From Mogibacterium sp. (GTDB lineage Bacteria; Bacillota; Clostridia; Peptostreptococcales; Anaerovoracaceae), in contig JAFWHB010000028.1 in assembly GCA_017512145.1 (NCBI GenBank), positions 124,001 through 188,000 of the forward strand: a DNA stretch of 64,000 nucleotides. The letters run 5' to 3'. A program made the translations under genes and the position numbers. Every line of letters starts with the position of its first letter. The first letter of the stretch is position 1. Of this stretch, positions 28,337 to 36,678 are shown in pieces. Below the pieces are notes generated by a model. The model ran no database searches. It was given only the letters and a program-made list of their open reading frames with translations, and was not told the DNA's origin.

Positions 28337-28369
28337 ACAAAATAAAACCAAAAGTTACAAAATAACAAC
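28337..28369 (+). promoter_or_regulatory. catabolic-locus operator D
   Basis: Half-sites ACAAAATAAAACC (28337-28349) and ACAAAATAACAAC (28357-28369) have a 20-nt period and are the closest pair to each other. TATAAT follows at 28395-28400, with TGCTAATA at 28389 as in operator C. Confidence 0.72.
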
Positions 28370-28462
28370 ATAACTTAAACTTGTTAATTGCTAATATAAT
28401 GGTGCAAAGCTAATCAATACATAATTGATAATTATAAGGGAAGAAAATTGGAGGAAAGAAAG

Positions 28463-29890
28463 ATGAGTAAAGACTATGGCGTAGATGCTCAGGGCGCTAA
28501 GAAACATCTCGGACCGTTTGATTATTTCACAGACTCACTCGGACAGTTCGCTCTGAACTCAATCAATCAGCTGACAGGCCAGATGACATATTTCTACACA
28601 ACCAAAGTAGGAATGGCATCCGGAACAGTAGCAACAGTACTTCTTGTATCTAAGATCTTCGATGCTATATCTGACCTGATCATGGGTAAGATCGTTGACA
28701 AGACCAACACCAAGGCAGGTAAGGCAAGACCTTGGCTCCTGAGAATGGTAATTCCTGCATTCCTCTGCATGGTACTCCTCTTCACTGTACCTGCAAGCAT
28801 GGGAGCTTTCAGATACGTATATGCTCTGATTACCTGTATATTCGCATCTGCAGTAGTATACACAGCAATCGCTGTTCCTTACTACACAATGATGTCATAT
28901 AAGACCAGGAGCTCAGAAGAAAAGGGCAAGATGGGAACATGGAGAGCAGCCGTAGGATATGCAGTCGGCGTTGCCTGCGGAATCGGCCTCATCCCTATCA
29001 CAGTTGCTCTCGGTGACGATCAGGCAGCATGGATCAAGTTTGCAGCCATCCTCGGTGCTATCTCGGCACTCTGCCTCTACATCGTATACAAGTTCTCACG
29101 CGAAGTTTATCACGATGAAGGCGAACTCGCTGAGAAGGAATCCAAGATCTCAATCGTTGAGGGCATCAAGATGCTCATCCACAACCCGCACTGGATCAGA
29201 GTCACTCTCGTCGGAGTATTCATGAACATCGTATACGGAGTTATCCTTGTAGCACCGATGTTCTACGGATCCATCATCATGGGAAATCCTGGATTCTACA
29301 GCACAGTCAATACAGTAAACATCTTCCCTTCAGTAATCGGATTCCTGACAGTAGGTCTCTGGATCAAGAGATTCGGACTTGCCGGAACAGCTAAGTGGGC
29401 AACTGTTATCGGTGTAATCGGATGCATCATCCGTATGGCAGCACCTATGAACCCTACAGTATTCCTGATCGGCGGAGCTATCGCAATGTATGCTACAATT
29501 CCACTGATCTCCGTACTTCCTGCTATGACACTCAACACAGCTGAGCAGAATATGCAGAACTATGGTGTCCGCATCACAGGAATGACTAACGCTTCCAACT
29601 CATTCGTAGGCAAGCTCGGCGGCGGCGTCGGCGGATCACTTATCGGCTGGGTACTCGCAGCAGGCGGTTATGACGCATTCGTAGCAGCAGGAGAAGCAGC
29701 AGAACTCACAGGAGCTCTCAAGCAGTCAGTATTCGCACTGAACTCCTACATTCCACTGGCAATGTTCGCTCTGATGTTCCTCTTCCTCTTCAGATATAAG
29801 TATGAAGATATGCTTCCTGAGATCATCAAGAAGAATGAGGCACTTGAGGCAGAGATGCTTGCTAAGGAATCAGCAGAAGCAGAAGCATAA
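28463..29890 (+). CDS. GPH-family sugar:cation symporter (MFS)
   Basis: A 12-span transporter of the glycoside-pentoside-hexuronide:cation family, 475 residues. The family's first loop appears in DYFTDSLGQFALNSINQL and the motif ISDLIMGKIVDKTNTKAGKARPWLL is diagnostic. It should import the glycoside with H+ or Na+. A TTG at 28448 is in frame; GGAGGA at 28450-28455 places the start at 28463. It is the only sugar transporter in the locus. Confidence 0.92.
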   Translation: MSKDYGVDAQGAKKHLGPFDYFTDSLGQFALNSINQLTGQMTYFYTTKVGMASGTVATVLLVSKIFDAISDLIMGKIVDKTNTKAGKARPWLLRMVIPAFLCMVLLFTVPASMGAFRYVYALITCIFASAVVYTAIAVPYYTMMSYKTRSSEEKGKMGTWRAAVGYAVGVACGIGLIPITVALGDDQAAWIKFAAILGAISALCLYIVYKFSREVYHDEGELAEKESKISIVEGIKMLIHNPHWIRVTLVGVFMNIVYGVILVAPMFYGSIIMGNPGFYSTVNTVNIFPSVIGFLTVGLWIKRFGLAGTAKWATVIGVIGCIIRMAAPMNPTVFLIGGAIAMYATIPLISVLPAMTLNTAEQNMQNYGVRITGMTNASNSFVGKLGGGVGGSLIGWVLAAGGYDAFVAAGEAAELTGALKQSVFALNSYIPLAMFALMFLFLFRYKYEDMLPEIIKKNEALEAEMLAKESAEAEA

Positions 29891-29936
29891 GAACAGAAAC
29901 AACAATCCTAAGAAAATATAAATAACTCCTTACATC

Positions 29937-29974
29937 ACACAACGGGCATCTTTCTGAAGGTGTCCGTTATGTGT
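29937..29974 (+). terminator. hairpin after the symporter gene
   Basis: ACACAACGGgCA with TGtCCGTTaTGTGT, plus CTT/AAG, makes a long imperfect stem. It lacks a clear T tract. Confidence 0.5.
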
Positions 29975-30034
29975 ATATGAGATAATAACCACATTAATGC
30001 TTCGGAATAAGACATGAAAAAGGAGAACAAGGAT

Positions 30035-30463
30035 ATGGCAGACCCAATAATGGTTTTCAAGGTATATGCAAATGCAGAAGACTGCTCAGACATGAGCTGC
30101 AAGTATGGAGGCGTGACATTCATACCTTTTACGGCAACGGTTGAATCAGAACTCTTCACAGGTAAAACTCTTCCCGGTGCATGCGATGTGCAGGTAGAGA
30201 ATCCTGCAGGCAGCAGGAACATGTGCGCAAAATATATGTTTACAGGAAAGGACTGTGAAGGAAATGAGTGCCATCTCTTTGTCGAGAACAACGGCTATCT
30301 TGCTGAGGTAATGAGAAATGATCCATTTTTTCACGCATATCCGAAATTCATGACAGACTCGCCTGTGCTCGGGGAGTATTTCAGCCAGCAAAGATTCCGT
30401 TCAGAGGTCCAGGGCCGAGAATGGGGTGTTGAGATCAGAATATATGATGTATTAAGTGAGTGA
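30035..30463 (+). CDS. DUF3237-like protein
   Basis: A 142-residue beta-barrel-type protein resembling DUF3237: a first half with FTGKTLPGACDVQVENPAGS and MCAKYMFTGKD, then HLFVENNGYL and a C-terminal WGVEIRIYDVL. DUF3237 proteins occur in aromatic and glycoside degradation clusters but have no settled reaction. An ATG at 30014 is in frame; AAAGGAG at 30018-30024 favours 30035. A hairpin upstream may separate it from the symporter transcript. Confidence 0.62.
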   Translation: MADPIMVFKVYANAEDCSDMSCKYGGVTFIPFTATVESELFTGKTLPGACDVQVENPAGSRNMCAKYMFTGKDCEGNECHLFVENNGYLAEVMRNDPFFHAYPKFMTDSPVLGEYFSQQRFRSEVQGREWGVEIRIYDVLSE

Positions 30464-30494
30464 AAAATAAGAACAAAAGAGACATATTAAGAAT
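30462..30494 (+). promoter_or_regulatory. catabolic-locus operator E
   Basis: Half-sites GAAAAATAAGAAC (30462-30474) and ACATATTAAGAAT (30482-30494) have a 20-nt period; it is the most diverged of the five. It overlaps the stop of the DUF3237 gene by two bases. TATAGT (30517) or TATTAT (30522) could be the -10. Confidence 0.58.
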
Positions 30495-30586
30495 ATAATC
30501 GATTGCACCACTTTAGTATAGTATTATCAGAAGAAAAGGTGTCGGAGCTGTCCGGATCATCCAGATGATACAGAGAGGAGAATGAA

Positions 30587-32149
30587 ATGTCAGAGCATGT
30601 AGTAAACACAACCAGCGGCAAAGTAAGAGGATATGAGCGCGACGGACGAATTGAGTACCTCGGTATTCCATATGCAGAGCCTCCTGTAGGAGCACTCAGA
30701 TTCAAAAGAGCAGTACCTGTCAAGCCGTGGCTTGATGTATTCGATGCCAGAGAGTACGGTCCTGCACCTGTCCAGAAGGACAAAGGCGTAGATATGGGCG
30801 AAGAGGACTGTCTGACTATCAATATCAAGAGACCTCTTGAAGGTGAGAACCTTCCTGTATTTGTCTACATTTACGGTGGCGGTTATCACACAGGTTGTTC
30901 AAGCGACCCTCTGTATCAGGGCGACGCCTTTGCCAGAGACGGCCTGGTGTTTGTAAACTTCAACTACAGGCTCAATGTTCTTGGATTCTATGACTTCAGC
31001 ACATACCCTGGATGCGAACACTTTGACACTAACTGTGGCATTTCCGATCAGCTTCTGGCTCTCGGATGGGTACATGCAAATATAGACAAATTCGGAGGAG
31101 ATCCGAACAGAGTTACAATCTGCGGCGAATCAGCAGGCGGAGCTTCTGTTATTAACATGCTTGCATGTCCGGACGCGAAGGGACTCTTCCAGCAAGCTAT
31201 CGCGCAGAGCGGACTTCCGAACTGCGTTATGACACACCAGACTTCAAGGCAGAACATAGACCTCTTCATCGAGGGAATGGGCTGGGAGAAGGACAAAGTC
31301 GCAGAGCACCTGCTGCACGATGATCCGCATACATTTTCAAAGGGAACTGACTATGTAGCTCAGAAGCATCAGTACAAGAATCCGGGAATGTTCCTGCCTG
31401 GTCCTGTTCAGGATGATCTGCTGCCGGTGCGCCCGATCGATGCTATCAGAGGCGGATCTGCTGCCGGTGTCAAGCTGATAATAGGAACGAACATGCACGA
31501 GGGTACTATGTTTGTATATCCTGAGAATACGGGATTCCCTAACTGCTGGGCCATGATAGCTGAGATGCTTGAGAAGAACCATCATGCCGGCGCAATTCCT
31601 GAAGTAGTAGGATTCTATCACCCTTCAGCATCTGATTCGTTCGTACTGTTCCAGAAGGAAGCCGCTCCTGAGACAGATAAATTCTCTGTAGCAAGGGGCG
31701 ATGCAAGACAGATCGGAGGGGATCCGTTCATCAGATTTGCAACTGATTATGCTTTTGAGATGCCGGCTATCAAAGTCGCAATGGGACAGAAACAATATAC
31801 CAATGATGTGTGGATGTACCGTTATGAACTCATTACCAAGAGTGGAATTGAAACAGGCTGGAAGGCAACACACGCAGCAGAGCTGCCTGCAATGTTTGAC
31901 TGTCGTGATCATGAATTCAGCCACTTCATTTACGATGGAGAACCTGAAGAACTCTTCGACAAAATGGCCGGCGACATACACGGTGACTGGGTACGCTTTG
32001 CGAAAACAGGTGATCCTAACCCGGAATGGGGCAGATTCGAAGGACCACTTTCACCGGTACGCATATTTGACCGCAACACAAGGACAGAAATGCTCGACCG
32101 CCGTCATCTGATGCAGATCTGGGATGATATGAGATTCTATGAGGTATAA
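30587..32149 (+). CDS. type-B carboxylesterase
   Basis: A serine hydrolase of 520 residues. The oxyanion loop is YGGGYHTG (about residue 100), the nucleophile is S182 in GESAGG, the acid is probably the Glu in TNMHEG and the base the His in THAAELPAMF. There is no signal peptide. Cytoplasmic type-B esterases split acyl esters of sugars or phenols, fitting removal of acyl groups from imported plant glycosides. GAGAGGAG precedes the ATG. Confidence 0.9.
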   Translation: MSEHVVNTTSGKVRGYERDGRIEYLGIPYAEPPVGALRFKRAVPVKPWLDVFDAREYGPAPVQKDKGVDMGEEDCLTINIKRPLEGENLPVFVYIYGGGYHTGCSSDPLYQGDAFARDGLVFVNFNYRLNVLGFYDFSTYPGCEHFDTNCGISDQLLALGWVHANIDKFGGDPNRVTICGESAGGASVINMLACPDAKGLFQQAIAQSGLPNCVMTHQTSRQNIDLFIEGMGWEKDKVAEHLLHDDPHTFSKGTDYVAQKHQYKNPGMFLPGPVQDDLLPVRPIDAIRGGSAAGVKLIIGTNMHEGTMFVYPENTGFPNCWAMIAEMLEKNHHAGAIPEVVGFYHPSASDSFVLFQKEAAPETDKFSVARGDARQIGGDPFIRFATDYAFEMPAIKVAMGQKQYTNDVWMYRYELITKSGIETGWKATHAAELPAMFDCRDHEFSHFIYDGEPEELFDKMAGDIHGDWVRFAKTGDPNPEWGRFEGPLSPVRIFDRNTRTEMLDRRHLMQIWDDMRFYEV

Positions 32150-32179
32150 CTTACAGAAGCAATTGAAATAGCGTGAATG

Positions 32180-32222
32180 AGCACCCTGTGATACCCACCA
32201 ATGATTGCAGGGTGCTGTTTGT
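32180..32222 (+). terminator. intrinsic terminator after the carboxylesterase gene
   Basis: AGCACCCTG pairs with CAGGGTGCT around a 19-base loop, followed by GTTTGTT. Confidence 0.75.
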
Positions 32223-32244
32223 TAAGAAAACCTGAAAGAATAGT

Positions 32245-34635
32245 ATGGAAACAATACAGAATACAAACTGGATATGGGTGCCTGCGTGGACACCGGAAGA
32301 TAACGATGATACGCGGATCATATATTTCCGCAGGACTTTCTTTGCCGCAATAATACCGGATTCATACAGAATCAGTATATCTGCTGATTCAAGATACAAG
32401 CTGTATGTGAATGGCAAGTTCGTGCAGGAGGGCCCTCAGAAGGCGACTGACCTCAAGGAATGGTTTGCTGACTCTGCAGACATAGCGTCTTATCTTAAAG
32501 AGGGTGAAAATGCCGTATCTGTAGAGGTGCTGAGATATCCGGCTCCTTCTTCATCATCTATGCATCCGAAGTCAAATGACTCCATGTACAGAACAGAAAT
32601 GCCTGGTCTGTATATAGAAGACCAGACCTCAGGTGATGTAAATGACAATTCACTCAGCGGAGCGTCCGGATGGAAATGCCGTATCAATGGTGGGATCAGA
32701 ATAATCGGAGAAGATGAACTTCCTGCACCCATACATGCCCAGGAAGATGTGAATGCTTCAGACGAATTCGCAGGGTGGAAGCTTGCTGGATTTGACGATT
32801 CTGACTGGAATCAGGCTGTACCGAGACTGATAACCGATATCTCAATGGGGGATGCCCCATTTAACCTTACGCCTCGCAATATTCCACTTATGGAATATTC
32901 ACAGCGGGAATTTGACCGTGTTGTGACAGTAAGACATGCAGATGCAGAGGAAGGAATACTGGCTGAAAGTTACAGAAGCAAGCTGACTCAGGCATATGAC
33001 AATATGCTTAAAGGGCAGGGGCATATCGATATTCCTGCACATAACAGGCAGATAATCGAGATTTCAGCAGGTGCGGAAGAGTGCGGCTATCTGCTGTATG
33101 CTTTTTCCGGTGGCAGAGATTCGCGTATAACTACGCTTTGCTCTGAATGTTATGTATATCCTCAGGCAAGAGGCGGCTCAGTCAAAGGAAACAGAGCCGA
33201 TTACATCAACGGACAGTTGACCGGCCACAGATCATATTACAAAGTTGCCGGATACGGAACTGATGAAGTCCCTGAGGAATATGAGCCATTCTGGTTCAGG
33301 ACCTTCAGATATATAAGACTCGAGATCGAGACTGCGGATGAACCTCTGAGGATCCTGTCTTTCAGATACAGGTCAACAGGCTATCCGCTCGAGGTTAAGA
33401 CATTCTGCTCTGCTTCAGATCCGACATTTGAAGGCATATGGGATATAAGCATGCGCACACTCAGAAGGTGCATGCACGATACATATATGGACTGCCCGTT
33501 CTATGAGCAGCTCCAGTATGCAATGGATACAAGGTCAGAAGCATTGTACACATATGCTGTAAGCGGAGACGACAGACTTGCAAGACAGGCGATGGAAGCC
33601 TTCAGGCGTTCGCAGAGACCGGACGGAATGATCAACTGTGATGCACCGACAGTAAAGTGCAATGTTATCCCGGGATTCGCTATCTACTATCTCCTGATGG
33701 TATATGACCATATGATGTATTTCGGAGACATTGACCTGGTTAAGCTGCATCTGCCGGCAATTGATCAGATTCTTGCTTTCTTCGACCGCAATCTGAACGA
33801 GCTCGGAATCGTAAGAAAAATCGGAGGTCCTCTTTTCCATGAGAAGTATTGGTCATTTGCAGACTGGACTCCTGAATGGAATGACACAGTAGGTGCCCCG
33901 GCGGCTACAGATAAAGGGACCGGAGCAAGCACCATGGAAAGCCTTCAGTACCTGTATGGTCTTCAGAAGGCGGCAGAGCTTGCTGAGTTTACCGGGAGAA
34001 AAGGTCTTTCAGAGGAGTATCTTAAGAGAGCTGATTTCCTGATGAGAGCATTGAAAGACAATTGTATAGGATACTTCGCAGCCCCTGATGTGGACAAACT
34101 ATCTATGATCCAGGATGGCCCGGGAATAGATGACTATTCTGTTCATTGTCAGGTATTCGGCATCCTCACAGGACTGCTGACACCTGAAGAAGGAAAGAGG
34201 ATCCTCTCGGCTCTTATCGGCAGAAAAGGCATTGCTCAGGCATCTGTGTCGTTCAGCTTCTATCTCTTCAGAGCTCTTGAAATATGCGGATTGTATGAGA
34301 GAACTGATGAGATCTGGAATATCTGGAGGGGCATGCTGAAAGACAATCTGACAACATGTGTTGAAAACAATACGGACGCAAGAAGTGACTGTCATGCATG
34401 GGGATCACTCGTTCTGTATGAACTGCCATCTGTAATACTGGGTGTCAGACCTGCTGCGCCTGGATATGAGAAGATTACTGTTTGTCCTGTCCCGGGATAC
34501 CTTGATCATGCAGAGGGCAGGATCCACACACCGCATGGTGATATATGTGTGTCCTGGAGAAAGGATAACAGCAAGCCTGAAGGAATAGATCTTAAGATAG
34601 AATGCAGTGAAGCTATAAAGGATAGAATAATATGA
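32245..34635 (+). CDS. alpha-L-rhamnosidase-like glycosidase (GH78 type)
   Basis: A 796-residue multi-domain protein. The N-terminal beta-sandwich has YKLYVNGKFVQEGP, a middle beta domain follows, then an (alpha/alpha)6 barrel with the clade motif DCPFYEQLQYAMDTR (about residue 413) and DWTPEWNDTVGAP. The C-terminal domain ends GVRPAAPGYEKITVCPVPG, as in GH78. There is no signal peptide. The expected activity is removal of terminal L-rhamnose from a plant or bacterial rhamnoside, but GH78-like clades vary. The ribosome binding site is weak (GAAAGAA). Confidence 0.82.
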   Translation: METIQNTNWIWVPAWTPEDNDDTRIIYFRRTFFAAIIPDSYRISISADSRYKLYVNGKFVQEGPQKATDLKEWFADSADIASYLKEGENAVSVEVLRYPAPSSSSMHPKSNDSMYRTEMPGLYIEDQTSGDVNDNSLSGASGWKCRINGGIRIIGEDELPAPIHAQEDVNASDEFAGWKLAGFDDSDWNQAVPRLITDISMGDAPFNLTPRNIPLMEYSQREFDRVVTVRHADAEEGILAESYRSKLTQAYDNMLKGQGHIDIPAHNRQIIEISAGAEECGYLLYAFSGGRDSRITTLCSECYVYPQARGGSVKGNRADYINGQLTGHRSYYKVAGYGTDEVPEEYEPFWFRTFRYIRLEIETADEPLRILSFRYRSTGYPLEVKTFCSASDPTFEGIWDISMRTLRRCMHDTYMDCPFYEQLQYAMDTRSEALYTYAVSGDDRLARQAMEAFRRSQRPDGMINCDAPTVKCNVIPGFAIYYLLMVYDHMMYFGDIDLVKLHLPAIDQILAFFDRNLNELGIVRKIGGPLFHEKYWSFADWTPEWNDTVGAPAATDKGTGASTMESLQYLYGLQKAAELAEFTGRKGLSEEYLKRADFLMRALKDNCIGYFAAPDVDKLSMIQDGPGIDDYSVHCQVFGILTGLLTPEEGKRILSALIGRKGIAQASVSFSFYLFRALEICGLYERTDEIWNIWRGMLKDNLTTCVENNTDARSDCHAWGSLVLYELPSVILGVRPAAPGYEKITVCPVPGYLDHAEGRIHTPHGDICVSWRKDNSKPEGIDLKIECSEAIKDRII

Positions 34636-34642
34636 ATCAAAA

Positions 34643-34676
34643 AAGAAGCTCCTACATTAAGGAGCTTCTTTTCTTG
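34643..34676. terminator. bidirectional terminator
   Basis: AAGAAGCTCCT pairs with AGGAGCTTCTT around 6 bases, with A before and T after, between the convergent GH78 and S66 genes. Confidence 0.88.
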
Positions 34677-34697
34677 TTCGTGGTTACCGGTCAGTGT

Positions 34698-35717
34698 TCA
34701 TCTCAGCTCCATAGTGATTGAGGCTGAGCCATTCTCATAGGTAAGATGTCCGATGCTGCCATTGATAAGTGTCATAGATGGCTTGGTATGTCCGATGTCA
34801 GCGCCCCAGATAACAGGAACGTCCATATCACCGAATACTCTCTCAAGCTGCTCAAGGTAATCGATGTCAGTCGCTTCGCCGGGGAAGCATACACGGCCGA
34901 ATACTACAGCCTTGGCATTGTCAAAGAGACCTTTCATCTTCATCTTGGTCATCGAATACATGAGGTTCATTGGATTCAGCTCGAATGGATCGAAGAACCA
35001 GATGAATCCATCATCTGCGTATCTTGAGCAGAATCCTTCAAGATCCTCATAAGGTGTACCGATCATCCAGTCGATTACATCTATGCAGCCGCCGATAAGC
35101 CTGCCGGTCACATCCAGATATCCATCCTCATACAATTCGCCGTCTGATGATCTCAGAAGAGTCCACTCTACAGGAGTGTCCATGATGCAGCATCCAGCTT
35201 CTTCATCCCAGCCCGAAGCTGAGTATTTATCGTAGGAATGCTGCGGAGTTATATAACCTGTAAGGACTTCGAGTGCCTTGACCTGAAAATCATGGAGAGG
35301 GCGCCAGTCCCAGGCACCTGCATTGACTCCGTAAATAGTTGCTATATCCAGTTTGGTTGTAAGCAGCATCTCGACAGCAGTAGGGTCTGAATAGCCGGAG
35401 AACCACTTTGGATTAGTTCTGACAAGCTCCTGATCGATATAAGGGAGCATCTCTATATTATAGTCACCACCTGATGCACTCATTACCATGGCAATGTCAT
35501 CATCTTCGAACAGACTGTTGAATTCAGCTCCTCTTACCTCAGCGGGTGCGGAAGGGCAGTCATCATTCCATACACTATCTGTTTCGTAAGTATTAATGCC
35601 GATCTCATGGAGCACATCAAGAGACATGCAGAATGAGTCGACTTTTCCGCCAACACCGGCGCTGGGTGCACAGATTCCTATGATTCCGTTTTCTTTTACA
35701 AATTCTGGGTAGATCAT
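34698..35717 (-). CDS. S66-family serine carboxypeptidase (MccF/LD-carboxypeptidase-like)
   Basis: A 339-residue cytoplasmic enzyme. The N-terminus FVKENGIIGICAPSAGV, the GG segment SASGGDYNIEMLPYID and the GYSDPTA motif (about residue 112) are typical of the MccF branch; the base is probably the His in GADIGHTKPS. S66 enzymes split L,D-peptide bonds of murein or acyl-sulfamoyl adenylates such as microcin C products. Which applies here is unknown. GGAGG precedes the start. It runs opposite to the catabolic locus. Confidence 0.85.
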   Translation of the reverse strand: MIYPEFVKENGIIGICAPSAGVGGKVDSFCMSLDVLHEIGINTYETDSVWNDDCPSAPAEVRGAEFNSLFEDDDIAMVMSASGGDYNIEMLPYIDQELVRTNPKWFSGYSDPTAVEMLLTTKLDIATIYGVNAGAWDWRPLHDFQVKALEVLTGYITPQHSYDKYSASGWDEEAGCCIMDTPVEWTLLRSSDGELYEDGYLDVTGRLIGGCIDVIDWMIGTPYEDLEGFCSRYADDGFIWFFDPFELNPMNLMYSMTKMKMKGLFDNAKAVVFGRVCFPGEATDIDYLEQLERVFGDMDVPVIWGADIGHTKPSMTLINGSIGHLTYENGSASITMELR

Positions 35718-36169
35718 GATTCCTCCAATTATTCTTGCGATAAGTGAAATTATAATAAGTTTGAATGTGCAATGCCATAGGATACAGCAAAAAATGCATT
35801 AAGTGATACTTAATGAAGCGGCGTAATCGTGTTTAATGAATTAAAATATAACCAATTCTTTTTTTAACAAATTTATAACTTTTTCTGTTCTTTTTTGTCC
35901 CCGTATACAATGGAGGAGGAATTGACCACAAGTCAGGATTATTCCCTCAAAACCAAAGAATTTCAACGTTTTTGTCTCTTGTTGTTTTTTAAAAGATATG
36001 TGAGATTTTCTGGCAGTATAGTGTTGAACTTTGATATTTTTTTGACTACAATTAACGTGAGTATAGGTTAATTCGATAACTATGTTTGTTATGTTTCAAA
36101 TAGTATGCAATAATTAACCAGCAATACTTTGTAGATGTAGTTGTATTTATATTAAGGAGGATCAGGCAG
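35718..36169. other. AT-rich intergenic region before the hydrogenase operon
   Basis: This 452-base gap holds the leftward S66 start region (TATAAT on the minus strand at 35749-35754) and the rightward hydrogenase promoter at 36024-36052. A TTG-started 49-codon frame (35922-36071) with a GGAGGAGG in front is also seen but not called. No RNA motif was recognised. Confidence 0.5.
36024..36052 (+). promoter_or_regulatory. promoter of the hydrogenase operon
   Basis: TTGAAC (36024-36029) and TACAAT (36047-36052) are 17 bases apart. The leader is about 110 bases. Confidence 0.65.
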
Positions 36170-36658
36170 ATGAAAGTATCGAGCGTTCCTTTCAAGGGAA
36201 CTAAAGAACAGGAAGCTAAGCTGCTTGAAGTGATCGCTAAGTATAAGGGACAGAAGGGGGCCCTGATGCCAATTATGCAGGAGGCACAGGAGATTTACGG
36301 ATACCTTCCATACCAGGTACAGAAGATCATTTCTGACGAGACTGGCATTCCTATCGAGAAGATCTATGGTGTAGCTACTTTCTATGCTCAGTTTTCTATG
36401 TCGCCTAAGGGCAAGTATGTCGTTTCCGTATGTCTCGGAACTGCTTGCTACGTTAAGGGTTCAGGCGCTGTGCTTGAAGAAGTAGAGAAAGTGCTCGGCA
36501 TAGAAGACGGAGGATGCACACCGGACGGTAAATTCTCAATTGAGGTTTGCCGCTGCGTCGGAGCATGTGGACTTGCACCTGTTATGATCGTTGATGGTGA
36601 TGTATACGGCAAGATTACACCTGACAGAGTTGAAGGAATTCTTGCTAAGTACGAGTAA
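36170..36658 (+). CDS. hydC: NuoE-like [2Fe-2S] subunit of NAD-linked hydrogenase (HydC)
   Basis: A thioredoxin-fold electron carrier of 162 residues. [2Fe-2S] ligands are C88 and C93 (CLGTACYVKG) and C129 and C133 (CRCVGACGLAP). The helical N-terminal part is as in NuoE. It passes electrons within the trimeric hydrogenase. AAGGAGG precedes the start. The following two genes encode the NuoF-like and catalytic subunits. Confidence 0.93.
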   Translation: MKVSSVPFKGTKEQEAKLLEVIAKYKGQKGALMPIMQEAQEIYGYLPYQVQKIISDETGIPIEKIYGVATFYAQFSMSPKGKYVVSVCLGTACYVKGSGAVLEEVEKVLGIEDGGCTPDGKFSIEVCRCVGACGLAPVMIVDGDVYGKITPDRVEGILAKYE

Positions 36659-36678
36659 CGCATAATGGAGGATAAGTC

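Noticed and set aside
29991..30015. Possible sixth operator before the DUF3237 gene
   Set aside because: Two AATAA words are present but 22 rather than 20 bases apart, and each matches only 8-9 of 13 positions.
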